NCBI RefSeq assembly: GCF_019599145.1
Contig: NZ_CP080647.1
Coordinates: forward strand, 3,224,001-3,288,000
Direction: 5' to 3'
Length of the DNA: 64,000 nt
DNA from: Streptomyces akebiae
GTDB taxonomy: Bacteria > Actinomycetota > Actinomycetes > Streptomycetales > Streptomycetaceae
Both the position numbers and the translations under genes were made by a program. Below the pieces are notes generated by a model. It worked only from the letters and a program-made list of their open reading frames with translations. It was not told the origin of the DNA and searched no databases. Shown here one piece after another: positions 42,961-51,385 of the stretch; the first letter of the stretch is position 1; every line of letters starts with the position of its first letter.

Positions 42961-43437
42961 ATGGAGACCGAAACGGCCACGCGCTGGCTGACCGATGCGG
43001 AGCAGTGCGCCTGGCGCACCCATCTGGACGTCAACAGGCTGCTGACGCACCAGCTCGAAAGGGATCTGCAGCCGTTCGGCCTGACAATGAACGACTACGA
43101 GATCCTGGTGAACCTCTCCGAGTCGGAGGGGCGGCGGATGCGGATGAGCGACCTCGCCGCCGCCACGCTCCAGTCCAAGAGCCGCCTCTCGCACCAGATC
43201 ACCCGGATGGAGAACGCCGACCTGGTGCGCCGGGAGAACTGCGAGTCCGACCGGCGCGGGCTGTTCGCCGTGCTCACGGAGCACGGCATGGAGACGATGC
43301 AGCGGGTGGCGCCGCATCATGTCGCCTCCGTGCGGCGGCACTTCATCGATCTCCTGCCGGAGGAGGCGCTGGAGGAGCTGCACAAGTCGCTGGTGCCGAT
43401 CGCGGAGCACCTCCGAAGCCACCGCGGTAAGCCGTAG
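42961..43437 (+). CDS. MarR-family transcriptional regulator
   Basis: The 158-aa protein has HTH residues MRMSDLAAATLQSKSRLSHQ then ITRMENADLVRR and the wing CESDRRGLFAVLTEHG. ATG 42961 is 6 nt after TAGACT (42949-42954), matching a leaderless start, and there is no Shine-Dalgarno. Targets unknown. Confidence 0.9.
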   Translation: METETATRWLTDAEQCAWRTHLDVNRLLTHQLERDLQPFGLTMNDYEILVNLSESEGRRMRMSDLAAATLQSKSRLSHQITRMENADLVRRENCESDRRGLFAVLTEHGMETMQRVAPHHVASVRRHFIDLLPEEALEELHKSLVPIAEHLRSHRGKP

Positions 43438-43505
43438 CGCTCCGCTCGGGGGCCGGTTCGGCGCCGGGGGACTGCGGATCGAGTGTCGGCTGCGGGTTCC
43501 TCGTG

Positions 43506-43534
43506 GCCGGTCGCGCAGTTCCCCGCGCCTCTCA
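43506..43534 (-). repeat. Dispersed repeat TCAGGGGCGCGGGGAAC-type, copy 2 (reverse orientation)
   Basis: The minus strand reads CCTGAGAGGCGCGGGGAACT then GCGCGACCG. It matches copies inside the inverted repeat at 4660-4689 and at 48178-48203. It lies in the gap between convergent marR and the histidine kinase gene. Confidence 0.7.
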
Positions 43535-44968
43535 GGTGCCCGGGGGCCTGAGCGGCACCCTCAGTTCGAAGAGGGCTCCGCCGCCCGGGGCGTCGCCGAC
43601 CGTCAGGGTGCCTCCATGGCGTACGGCGATGTCCCTGGCGATGGCCAGTCCCAGGCCCGCGCCGCCGTCGTCCCGCGCCCGGGACTCGTCGAGGCGGACG
43701 AAGCGTTCGAAGATGCGGTCGCGGTCGGCCGGCGGGACGCCCGCGCCGTCATCCACCACCTGGAGGATCGCCTGGTCCGGCGTGGTGCGCAGCGTGACGG
43801 CGACGCGGTCGCGGGCGTGGCGGCCGGCGTTGTCCAGGAGGTTGCCGAGGACGCGGCAGATCTGGTTGCGCGAGCCGCGCACCTCCACCGAGTCCACGCC
43901 GTCCAGCGTCACGCCCTCCCGGGACGCCACCTCCTCCCGTACGACCTTCGCCAGGTCGAACCGCGCGTCCGGCGGCGGCCGCTCCCCCGCGTCCAGACGG
44001 GCGAGCAGCAGCAGGTCGGCGGCGAGGCTCTGCAGCCGCACGGTGTCCTCGACCGCCCCGTCCAGGTCCAGCAACTCCGGGTGCGCGGCGCCCACTTCCA
44101 GCTGGGTGCGCAACGAGGCGATGGGGCTGCGCAGTTCGTGCGAGGCGTCCGCGACGAACGCGCGCTGCCGCTCCACCGAGGCCTCCAGGGCGGCCAGCGT
44201 CTCGTTCGTGGTGCGCGCGAGCCGGGCGACCTCGTCGTGCGTGTCCGGCTCGGGGACGCGCCGGGAGAGGTCCTCGGAGGCCGTGATCGCCGCCATCTCC
44301 GCACGGATGCCCTCGACGGGGCGCAGCGCCCGCCCGGTGACGACGTACGTCACCCCGCTCACGGTCAGCAGCAGCAGCGGCAGCCCGATGAGCATCGTCG
44401 TCAGCGCGGTGCCGACGGCCTCCTCCTCGGTGGAGAGCGGGGCGCCCGCGTAGACGGTGAGCGGCACTCCGGCCGGCGTGACCACGTCGACCCCGGCGAA
44501 CCGGTAGTCCGCCGTGACCCCTTCGACGGTCGCGGTGCCCTCGCCGTACCAGGTCTCGTCGGCGACATCGCCCGCTTTCAGGCTGCCCTCGTCCTCGGCG
44601 TCCTTGTCGCCCTCCGCGCGGTCGTCGGCGTCGTCGTTGGTCTCGGAGTTCAGCCGGTCCGAGTCGATGGCGGTCACGTCCATGCCCTCGACGTCCTCGC
44701 CGACCGCGACGGGCTTCTCGTCGCGGTCCAGGACCTCGACCGGGTTCTCGTCGCCGTCGGGCAGCCGCAGTTCGGCGTAGGCGAAGCCGTTGGCCAGCGC
44801 CGAGGCCGCGTTGCGGGCCACGGAGTCGGCCTCCGCGTCCGCCTTGTCGGTGAGGGTGAACCGCAGCGACAGCAGGACGGCGGCGCCCGCGGCCACCAGG
44901 GCCACGGCGACGACGACGGTCGCGGCGAGGGTCGCGCGGGCCCGTACCGAGCCGAGACGGCGTTTCAC
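43532..44968 (-). CDS. Sensor histidine kinase (HAMP, HisKA type)
   Basis: The 478-aa protein has TM1 at about 12-36, an extracytoplasmic sensor with an acidic insert (about 108-128), TM2 at about 188-211, HAMP at 212-265, phospho-accepting His277 in FVADASHELRSPIASLRTQL, and ATPase motifs NLLDNAGRHA, VVDDGAGVPP and GGAGLGLAIARDIAVRHGG. Its GTG overlaps the end of the response regulator gene by 4 bp. It probably senses an envelope condition; the divergent PepSY protein may report on it. Confidence 0.93.
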   Translation of the reverse strand: MKRRLGSVRARATLAATVVVAVALVAAGAAVLLSLRFTLTDKADAEADSVARNAASALANGFAYAELRLPDGDENPVEVLDRDEKPVAVGEDVEGMDVTAIDSDRLNSETNDDADDRAEGDKDAEDEGSLKAGDVADETWYGEGTATVEGVTADYRFAGVDVVTPAGVPLTVYAGAPLSTEEEAVGTALTTMLIGLPLLLLTVSGVTYVVTGRALRPVEGIRAEMAAITASEDLSRRVPEPDTHDEVARLARTTNETLAALEASVERQRAFVADASHELRSPIASLRTQLEVGAAHPELLDLDGAVEDTVRLQSLAADLLLLARLDAGERPPPDARFDLAKVVREEVASREGVTLDGVDSVEVRGSRNQICRVLGNLLDNAGRHARDRVAVTLRTTPDQAILQVVDDGAGVPPADRDRIFERFVRLDESRARDDGGAGLGLAIARDIAVRHGGTLTVGDAPGGGALFELRVPLRPPGT

Positions 44969-45633
44969 GAGCGGCCCTCCAGTCTGTATCCGGCCCCTCG
45001 TACGGTCTTGATGAGGGTGGAGCCGAGCTTGCGGCGCAGCGCGCTGACGTAGACCTCGACGATGTTCGGGTCGCCGTCGTAGGCGAAGTCCCAGACGTGC
45101 TCCAGGATGTCGGCCTTCGAGACGACCTCACCGGCTCTCAGGACGAGTTGCTCCAGGACGGAGAACTCCTTGGTGGTGAGCGTGATCTCGTCCTCGGCGA
45201 GGAACACGCGCCGGGCGGCGGTGTCGACCTTCAGATCGCCGACCTCGTGCACGGGCGAGGCGCCGCCCGAGGGGCCGCGCCGCCGCAGCAGCGCCTTCAC
45301 CCGGGCCACGAGGACGACGTACGAGAACGGCTTGGTCAGATAGTCGTCGGCGCCCGTGTCGAGCCCCTCGGCCTCGTCGTACTCGCCGTCCTTGGCCGTG
45401 AGCATCAGGATCGGCACGTCGTGGCCGGCGGCGCGCAGGGCGGCGCAGACGCGGTAGCCGTTCATGCCGGGCAGCATGATGTCGAGGATCACGAGGTCGT
45501 ACGACCCCTCGCTCGCCCGGTGCAGTCCGTCGATCCCGTCGTGGACGACGTCCACGGCGTACCCCTCGGCCGTCAGGCCCTTGGCCAGCGACACCGCGAG
45601 CCGCTTCTCATCTTCCACGATCAACAGGCGCAT
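44965..45633 (-). CDS. OmpR-type response regulator
   Basis: The 222-aa protein has receiver Asp51 (LVILDIMLPGMNG), Lys101 (TKPFSY) and a C-terminal winged HTH (EITLTTKEFSVLEQLVLRAG, VEVYVSALRRKLG). It is first in the operon with the kinase. Direct repeats CTTCAG at 45667, 45677 and 45688 lie 34-60 bp upstream of its start and are its likely binding sites, controlling itself and the divergent PepSY gene. Confidence 0.94.
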   Translation of the reverse strand: MRLLIVEDEKRLAVSLAKGLTAEGYAVDVVHDGIDGLHRASEGSYDLVILDIMLPGMNGYRVCAALRAAGHDVPILMLTAKDGEYDEAEGLDTGADDYLTKPFSYVVLVARVKALLRRRGPSGGASPVHEVGDLKVDTAARRVFLAEDEITLTTKEFSVLEQLVLRAGEVVSKADILEHVWDFAYDGDPNIVEVYVSALRRKLGSTLIKTVRGAGYRLEGRS

Positions 45634-45656
45634 GCGTTCAGCTTGGCAAACCGAAC

Positions 45657-45693
45657 CTGAAGCGGTCTTCAGGGGGCTTCAGGTCCGCTTCAG
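45657..45693. promoter_or_regulatory. Phased CTTCAG repeats in the RR/PepSY divergent region
   Basis: CTGAAG (inverted, 45657-45662) and CTTCAG at 45667-45672, 45677-45682 and 45688-45693 are spaced 10-11 bp, one helical turn, as for OmpR-family binding. They lie between the response regulator start (45633) and the PepSY gene (45815). Confidence 0.6.
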
Positions 45694-45814
45694 CGTCGGT
45701 CGGCCAGATTGGTTCCCGTCGAAAGCAGACGAGGCGGATAAGCCAGACAAGCCATCTGCAACCGGCTACATCATCCGTTACTGGTTGCAGCCAGTCGCAT
45801 CCTGGAGGAACCTC

Positions 45815-46522
45815 ATGAAGCGCAACATCGTCATCGCCACCATCACGGCCGTCGCCCTGATCGGCGGCGGCACCGCGACCGCCATCGCGGTCTCGGGTGA
45901 CGACGAGGCGCCGGCGAAGAAGACCGTGTCGGTGTCGAACGGCGACCACGACCGCGACGACGTGAACGACGACTCCGACGGCACGGCCGAGGACAAGGCG
46001 GACGACAAGGCCGAGGACCGGGCCGCCCGCGACACCGACCAGGACGCCGAGGACAAGGCCGAGAACGCGGCCGAGGCGAAGGCCGGTCAGGTCACGGCCG
46101 CCGAGGCGATCAGGACGGCGCTGCAGCACAAGGACGGTACGGCGGTCTCCGCCGACCTCGACGACGAGGGCACGAACCTGATCTGGGACGTCGACGTGCT
46201 GACCGGCGGCGGCAAGTGGTTCAGCGTCCAGGTCGACCCCGGCACCGGCAAGGTCCTCGGCTCGCACGCCGACCGCGACGACGACGGTGACGACGCCGCC
46301 GAGACCCAGCAGATCCGGGCCGCACTGAAGGGCAGCTCCGTGACCGCCGCCGAGGCCGCCGAAGCCGCCGCGGACAAGGGCACGGTGACCTCCGTCGACC
46401 TCGACGAGGAGAGCGCGGACCAGGCCTGGGAGGTCGACACCACCGCCGCCGACGGCACCGGCAGCGACTGGAGGGTGAACCCCGACTCCGGCAAGCTCAC
46501 CGCCGACCGCTCGGAGGACTGA
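45815..46522 (+). CDS. Secreted protein with two PepSY domains
   Basis: ATG 45815 follows GGAGG. The 235-aa protein has a signal segment (NIVIATITAVALIGGGTATA), an acidic Asp/Ala/Lys linker and two PepSY domains: AAEAIRTALQHKDGTAVSAD with FSVQVDPGTGKVLG, and VTAAEAAEAAADKGTVTSVD with WRVNPDSGKLTA. PepSY proteins inhibit or buffer extracellular enzymes. It is divergent from the two-component system, whose binding sites it shares; an 8-bp inverted repeat (CTGCAACC at 45756, GGTTGCAG at 45783) lies just upstream of the ribosome-binding site. Confidence 0.87.
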   Translation: MKRNIVIATITAVALIGGGTATAIAVSGDDEAPAKKTVSVSNGDHDRDDVNDDSDGTAEDKADDKAEDRAARDTDQDAEDKAENAAEAKAGQVTAAEAIRTALQHKDGTAVSADLDDEGTNLIWDVDVLTGGGKWFSVQVDPGTGKVLGSHADRDDDGDDAAETQQIRAALKGSSVTAAEAAEAAADKGTVTSVDLDEESADQAWEVDTTAADGTGSDWRVNPDSGKLTADRSED

Positions 46523-46698
46523 TCTCGCGGTCCCGTTGAACCACCGGGAGGACCGACCCCGCCGACCCCCCTCGGCCGGACGTCGCCCTCCAGGAGGACC
46601 GGCGCTCTCCCCCCACACCCCGGGAGCCCCGGCTCCTCCTTCCACGCCGGGAAGCCCGACACCTCGCCCCCCAGAGGTACGCGGCCTTCCTCACCCCA

Positions 46699-46730
46699 GG
46701 TAGGGGCACCCGAGACCGGGTGCCCCTACC
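46699..46730. terminator. Bidirectional terminator between PepSY and MFS genes
   Basis: Perfect 14-bp arms GGTAGGGGCACCCG and complement flank an AGAC loop, in the gap between the convergent genes. No T-tract. Confidence 0.8.
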
Positions 46731-46753
46731 GGCGTTCGCGCGGTCGGCTCACC

Positions 46754-48043
46754 TCACGGCGACTGCGCCGCCCGCGCCTCGGCGCTCACGACCTGCTCCG
46801 TCGTGTGCCCCGCCGCTCCCGCCGCCGGCCCGGCCGCACGGCCCCGCCGGCTCCCCACCCCCACCACGGTCGCCGCGAGCAGGGCCGCGCCGCCCACGAG
46901 GGCGAAGCCGAGGGTGGGCGAGACCTGGGCCACCAGCAGCCCTGAGGCGGCCGCTCCCGCCGAAATGCCCGCGTTGACGGCCGTGTTGACCCAGGCGCCG
47001 GACCGGGTGCGGGCGGCGGCCGGGGCGGAGGCATCGGCGACGAGGTACGCGGTGGTGAGGGCCGGGGCGACGAAGAGCCCGGCGCAGACGACGGCGCCGG
47101 TGAGGACGGCGAGGTCCGGGGCGAGCCCGGCACCCGCGAGGGCGAGGCCAAGACCCGCCACCAGCAGCGACAGCCGTACGCGTGCACCGGAGCGCCACTC
47201 GACCGCGCCGTACAGCAGGCCGCCCACCGCGCTCCCGGCGGACAGCGCGGCGAAGATCCAGGCCACCACGTCGTCCCCGTGGCCCCGCTGCTCGGCGAAG
47301 GCCAGCACCAGCAGGTCGAGCGCGCCGAGCGAGAGCCCGACGCCGCCGGCCGCGACGACCGGCGGCACGATGCCGGTGACGACCCACGACCGGCGTCGGC
47401 CCGTCCGCTGCTCGGACACCGCGCCCCGCACCGGAACGCGCGCCACGGCCGGGGAGGCGACGAAACCGAAGGTCCCCGCCACCACCAGCACGGCGCCCAG
47501 GGCCACGGCGGCGGCCGGAGCGGCGACCTGCACCACGGCGCCCACCACCAACGGCCCCGACACGAACAGCAGTTCCTCCGCGACCCCGTCGAGGCTGTAC
47601 GCGCGCGGCAACAGCCCCCGGTCGGCGGCGAGTTCGCTCCACACCGTGCGCATCGTCGGCCCGAGCGGCGGCGTACAGGCGCCCGCCGCCACCGCGACCG
47701 CGCCCAGCACCGGGCCGGAGACGCCCGGCCGCCAACTCGCCACCGCCAGCAGGCCGAGCAGCACGGCGTACAGCGAGGCCATCGGCGGCAGCGCCCGACG
47801 GGGGCCGTAGCGGTCGACGAGCGCCGCCCTCGCGGGCGACAGGAAGACACTGGTGGCCCCGAACAGGGCCATGACCGTACCGGCGACGGCGTACGACCCC
47901 GTCGCACGGGTCACGGCGAGCAGCACGGCGACCGGCACCATGCCATAGGAGAGCCGGCCGACGAGTACGGCGGCGAAGGTGCGGCGGGCGTACGGGATGC
48001 GGAGCACCGCTGCGTACGACGGCCGCGAGGAGGTCGCGGACAT
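46754..48043 (-). CDS. MFS transporter
   Basis: The 429-aa protein has about 12 hydrophobic segments, the motif A-like sequence LVDRYGPRRALPPM after the second, and Gly/Ala-rich helices typical of drug/proton antiporters. ATG 48043 follows GTGAGGAACC. Export of a small molecule is likely; substrate unknown. Its leader (48047-48143) can fold into nested stems and contains a 15-codon ORF, so translation attenuation is possible. Confidence 0.85.
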   Translation of the reverse strand: MSATSSRPSYAAVLRIPYARRTFAAVLVGRLSYGMVPVAVLLAVTRATGSYAVAGTVMALFGATSVFLSPARAALVDRYGPRRALPPMASLYAVLLGLLAVASWRPGVSGPVLGAVAVAAGACTPPLGPTMRTVWSELAADRGLLPRAYSLDGVAEELLFVSGPLVVGAVVQVAAPAAAVALGAVLVVAGTFGFVASPAVARVPVRGAVSEQRTGRRRSWVVTGIVPPVVAAGGVGLSLGALDLLVLAFAEQRGHGDDVVAWIFAALSAGSAVGGLLYGAVEWRSGARVRLSLLVAGLGLALAGAGLAPDLAVLTGAVVCAGLFVAPALTTAYLVADASAPAAARTRSGAWVNTAVNAGISAGAAASGLLVAQVSPTLGFALVGGAALLAATVVGVGSRRGRAAGPAAGAAGHTTEQVVSAEARAAQSP

Positions 48044-48050
48044 GCGAAAG

Positions 48051-48143
48051 GTTCCTCACCTGAGGGCGTGCAGGGACACCGAGGCCCCGCACGACGACGA
48101 CACGTCGCCTGCGGGGGGGCGTCTCTACGCAAGGTGAAGGAAC
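48051..48143 (-). promoter_or_regulatory. Structured leader of the MFS gene with a short ORF
   Basis: On the minus strand, an outer stem pairs 48132-48143 (GTTCCTTCACCT) with 48051-48061 (AGGTGAGGAAC) with one bulge; an inner stem pairs CCCCGCA with TGCGGGG. A GTG-started ORF at 48103-48056 encodes MSSSCGASVSLHALR and its stop lies within the arm that covers the MFS ribosome-binding site. This layout resembles attenuation leaders of resistance exporters. Confidence 0.4.
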
Positions 48144-48177
48144 ACGCGGCCAAGTTAGCAGCTCGAGACGGGCGTTC

Positions 48178-48300
48178 TTCAGGGGCGCGGGGAACCGCGC
48201 GAACGGGGTCCGGGACGGAGCCCCGGATCTTTGACCGGAGGCCGAAGGGGCGCGCAGCCCCTGGGGGCGGGAAGGGCAAGGGCGGCGGGGGCGAGAAAAC
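48178..48300. repeat. Composite of dispersed Streptomyces repeats downstream of meaB
   Basis: Begins with CTTCAGGGGCGCGGGGAACC (third copy of the repeat at 4660 and 43506) and continues with GGGTCCGGGACGGAGCCCC, GGGGCGCGCAGCCCCT and a G/A-rich stretch before the meaB stop. Several short inverted repeats suggest terminator function for meaB or MFS read-through. Confidence 0.6.
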
Positions 48301-48306
48301 GCGAGG

Positions 48307-49263
48307 TCAGCCCTCCGTCAACCCGGCCACCAACTCGTCCGCCGCCCGATAGGGATCCAGCTCCCCCGCCACGATCCGCTCGGCCAGGGAATCCAGCCGC
48401 CGATCACCGTGCAGGTCCCCGATCCGCTCCCGCAGAGCGGTCACCGCGATGGTCTCCACCTCGCGCGCCGCACGGGACCGCCGCCGCTGCGCGAGGACCC
48501 CCCGCTCCTCCATCCACGCACGGTGCTTCTCCAGCGCCTCCACGACCTCGTCGACGCCCTCGGCCCGCGCGGCGACCGTCTTGACGATCGGCGGCCGCCA
48601 GTCGCCGGGCCCACGGGACTCGCCGAGCCCGAGCATGTGGTTCAGCTCGCGCGCGGTCGCGTCCGCGCCGTCCCGGTCGGCCTTGTTGACGACGTAGACG
48701 TCGCCGATCTCCAGGATCCCGGCCTTGGCCGCCTGGATGCCGTCCCCCATGCCGGGCGCCAGGAGCACCACGGAGGTGTCGGCCTGCGAGGCGATCTCCA
48801 CCTCGGACTGGCCGACACCGACCGTCTCGACGAGGATCACGTCGCAGCCCGCCGCGTCCAGGACCCGGATCGCCTGCGGGGCCGCCCAGGCGAGGCCACC
48901 CAGATGGCCACGGGTCGCCATCGAACGGATGTACACGCCGGGGTCGGAGGCGTGGTCCGACATCCGGACGCGGTCGCCGAGCAGTGCGCCACCGCTGAAG
49001 GGCGAGGACGGATCCACCGCCAGCACCCCGACCCGCTTGCCGGCCCTGCGGTACGCGGTCACCAGCGCCGACGTGGACGTGGACTTGCCCACGCCGGGCG
49101 AGCCGGTGAGGCCCACGACGTACGCCCCGCCCGTGAGCGGTGCCAGCGCCTCCATGACCTCACGCAACTGCGGGGACGCCCCCTCCACCAGGGAGATCAG
49201 CCGGGCGACGGCCCGGGGCCGCCCTTCCCTGGCCTGCGCCACCAGTGTGGGGACGTCCTGCAT
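48307..49263 (-). CDS. meaB: MeaB, GTPase chaperone of B12-dependent acyl-CoA mutases
   Basis: ATG 49263 follows GGAG by 5 nt (GTG 49266 is alternative). The 318-aa G3E-type P-loop GTPase has GLTGSPGVGKSTSTSALV, EIASQADTSVVLLAPGMGD and VVNKADRDGADATA for guanine binding. It guards and reloads adenosylcobalamin mutases such as methylmalonyl- and isobutyryl-CoA mutase. It lies downstream of the thiolase in the same orientation and near mce, all in the propionyl-CoA pathway; icmA is 12 kb away. Confidence 0.93.
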   Translation of the reverse strand: MQDVPTLVAQAREGRPRAVARLISLVEGASPQLREVMEALAPLTGGAYVVGLTGSPGVGKSTSTSALVTAYRRAGKRVGVLAVDPSSPFSGGALLGDRVRMSDHASDPGVYIRSMATRGHLGGLAWAAPQAIRVLDAAGCDVILVETVGVGQSEVEIASQADTSVVLLAPGMGDGIQAAKAGILEIGDVYVVNKADRDGADATARELNHMLGLGESRGPGDWRPPIVKTVAARAEGVDEVVEALEKHRAWMEERGVLAQRRRSRAAREVETIAVTALRERIGDLHGDRRLDSLAERIVAGELDPYRAADELVAGLTEG

Positions 49264-49317
49264 CACAGCTCCGATCCGAGAAGACGACGGGCCACGTACG
49301 CCCGGAACCGACGGGCC

Positions 49318-50520
49318 TCAGGCCTTGGGTACCCGCACGATCAGCGCGTCACCCTGACCGCCGCCACCGCACAGCGCGGCCGCGCCGACACCTCCGCCGC
49401 GCCGCTTCAGCTCCAGGGCGAGATGGAGGACGAGCCGGGCGCCGGACATGCCGATGGGGTGTCCGAGAGCGATAGCACCGCCGTTGACGTTCACCTTTTC
49501 CGGGGAAATCCCGAGGTCCTTCATTGACTGCACGGTCACTGCGGCGAAGGCCTCGTTGATCTCGATGAGGTCGAGGTCGGCGACCGCCAGGCCGTCCTTC
49601 TTCAGAGCGTGCTGGATGGCGTTCGACGGCTGCGACTGCAGCGAGTTGTCCGGTCCCGCCACGTTCCCGTGGGCGCCGATCTCGGCGAGCCACGTCAGGC
49701 CGAGTTCCTCCGCCTTGGCCTTGCTCATGACGACCACGGCGGCCGCGCCGTCGGAGATCTGCGAGGAGGACCCGGCCGTGATCGTGCCGTCCTTGGTGAA
49801 CGCCGGACGCAGCTTGCCCAGCGACTCGGCGGTCGTCTCGGCCCGGATGCCCTCGTCCTGGCTGAAAACGACCGGCTCGCCCTTGCGCTGCGGAATCTCC
49901 ACCGGGGTGATCTCGGCGTCGAAGAGGCCGTTCTTCTGGGCGGCGGCGGCGCGCTGGTGGGACAGGGCGGCGATCTCGTCCTGCTCGGGGCGGAGGAGGC
50001 CGAGGCGGGTGTTGTGCTTCTCGGTGGACTCGCCCATGGCGATGTTCTCGAAGGAGTCCGTGAGCCCGTCGTGCGCCATCGCGTCGAGCATCTGGATCGC
50101 CCCGTACTTGTAGCCCTCACGGGACTTCGGGAGCAGGTGGGGGGCGTTGGTCATGGACTCCTGGCCGCCCGCCACGATCACGTCGAACTCACCGGCGCGG
50201 ATCAGCTGGTCGGCGAGCGCGATGGCGTCGAGGCCCGAAAGACAGACCTTGTTGATGGTGAGCGCGGGCACGTTCATCGGGATGCCGGCCTTGACCGCGG
50301 CCTGGCGCGCCGGGATCTGCCCCGCCCCGGCCTGCAGCACCTGGCCCATGATCACGTACTGGACCTGGTCGCCACCGATCCCCGCACGGTCCAGGGCGGC
50401 CTTGATCGCGAAGCCGCCGAGGTCGGCTCCGGAGAAGGACTTCAGCGAACCGAGCAACCGTCCCATGGGCGTACGGGCGCCCGCGACGATCACCGATGTG
50501 TTGCGGTTCGAACCAGACAT
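49318..50520 (-). CDS. Acetyl-CoA C-acetyltransferase (thiolase)
   Basis: The 400-aa protein has the nucleophilic Cys in [24 protein letters not shown], the His of [16 protein letters not shown] and the final Cys in [10 protein letters not shown]: all thiolase motifs. It condenses or cleaves acetoacetyl-CoA. ATG 50520 follows AAGGGG. A TACATT with ATGACG at 18-bp spacing (50577-50606) is a likely promoter. Next gene meaB is 54 bp downstream. Confidence 0.93.
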   Translation of the reverse strand: MSGSNRNTSVIVAGARTPMGRLLGSLKSFSGADLGGFAIKAALDRAGIGGDQVQYVIMGQVLQAGAGQIPARQAAVKAGIPMNVPALTINKVCLSGLDAIALADQLIRAGEFDVIVAGGQESMTNAPHLLPKSREGYKYGAIQMLDAMAHDGLTDSFENIAMGESTEKHNTRLGLLRPEQDEIAALSHQRAAAAQKNGLFDAEITPVEIPQRKGEPVVFSQDEGIRAETTAESLGKLRPAFTKDGTITAGSSSQISDGAAAVVVMSKAKAEELGLTWLAEIGAHGNVAGPDNSLQSQPSNAIQHALKKDGLAVADLDLIEINEAFAAVTVQSMKDLGISPEKVNVNGGAIALGHPIGMSGARLVLHLALELKRRGGGVGAAALCGGGGQGDALIVRVPKA

Positions 50521-50576
50521 GAGGTGCGATCCCCTTCCAGCTTGCACAGCCGAGGAGTGAACGAGGGTTTACTTCG

Positions 50577-50606
50577 AATGTACTGAGTGGCACTCCGTGC
50601 CGTCAT
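50577..50606 (-). promoter_or_regulatory. Candidate promoter of the thiolase-meaB operon
   Basis: Minus strand ATGACG (50606-50601), 18-bp spacer, TACATT (50582-50577); predicted start about 50 bp before the thiolase ATG. Confidence 0.4.
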
Positions 50607-50668
50607 CGGGCTGTCAGTGTGATCGCTGGCACGTTGCGTAACCGTCTCGGGAGCGCTGCACTGACATC

Positions 50669-51109
50669 ATGCTGACGCGAATCGACCACATCGGGATCGC
50701 CTGCTTCGACCTCGACGCCACCGTCGAGTTCTACCGGGCCACGTACGGCTTCGAGGTGTACCACTCCGAGGTCAACGAGGAGCAGGGCGTGCGGGAGGCC
50801 ATGCTCAAAATCAACAGCACGGACGACGGCGGCGCCTCCTACCTGCAGCTTCTCGAGCCGACCCGCGAGGACTCGACCGTCGCGAAGTGGCTGGCGAAGA
50901 ACGGCGAGGGGGTCCACCACATCGCCTTCGGTACGGCGGACGTCGACGGCGAGGCGGCCGCGATCAAGGACAAGGGCGTACGCGTCCTGTACGAGGAGCC
51001 GCGAGTCGGTTCCATGGGGTCACGGATCACGTTCCTGCACCCCAAGGATTGTCATGGCGTACTGACAGAACTGGTCACTTCGGCGCCAGTTGAGTCACCT
51101 GAGCACTGA
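50669..51109 (+). CDS. mce: Methylmalonyl-CoA epimerase
   Basis: The 146-aa glyoxalase-fold protein has metal ligands in RIDHIGIAC and VHHIAFGTADVD and a Glu in GVLTELV; LQLLEPTREDSTVAKWLAKN is characteristic. It epimerises methylmalonyl-CoA between the propionyl-CoA carboxylase and mutase steps. It is divergent from the thiolase-meaB operon. Confidence 0.95.
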   Translation: MLTRIDHIGIACFDLDATVEFYRATYGFEVYHSEVNEEQGVREAMLKINSTDDGGASYLQLLEPTREDSTVAKWLAKNGEGVHHIAFGTADVDGEAAAIKDKGVRVLYEEPRVGSMGSRITFLHPKDCHGVLTELVTSAPVESPEH

Positions 51110-51385
51110 CCCCCGTACATATGGGCCGGTAGGGTTGGGGTCGGCCGTCGCCTTCGAGGGGGACGGCCCGGGTCCTGCCGCCTTCCGAGGAGCGGGATCC
51201 AAGGGCACCGCGAAGATCCATCAGCGGTTGTCCGAGGGCCGGGGTCCAGGTTTCGGGGGACGAGGGTGAGGGCGGCAGCCCGTGCTCCGCCGTTGATCTG
51301 ACACCATTCCCCGGGGGCACCGTTCGGCGGTTGGACGGAGCTCGTTTGCCAGAGGTTGCGACCAGGGGACGGATGGGACCGCGCA

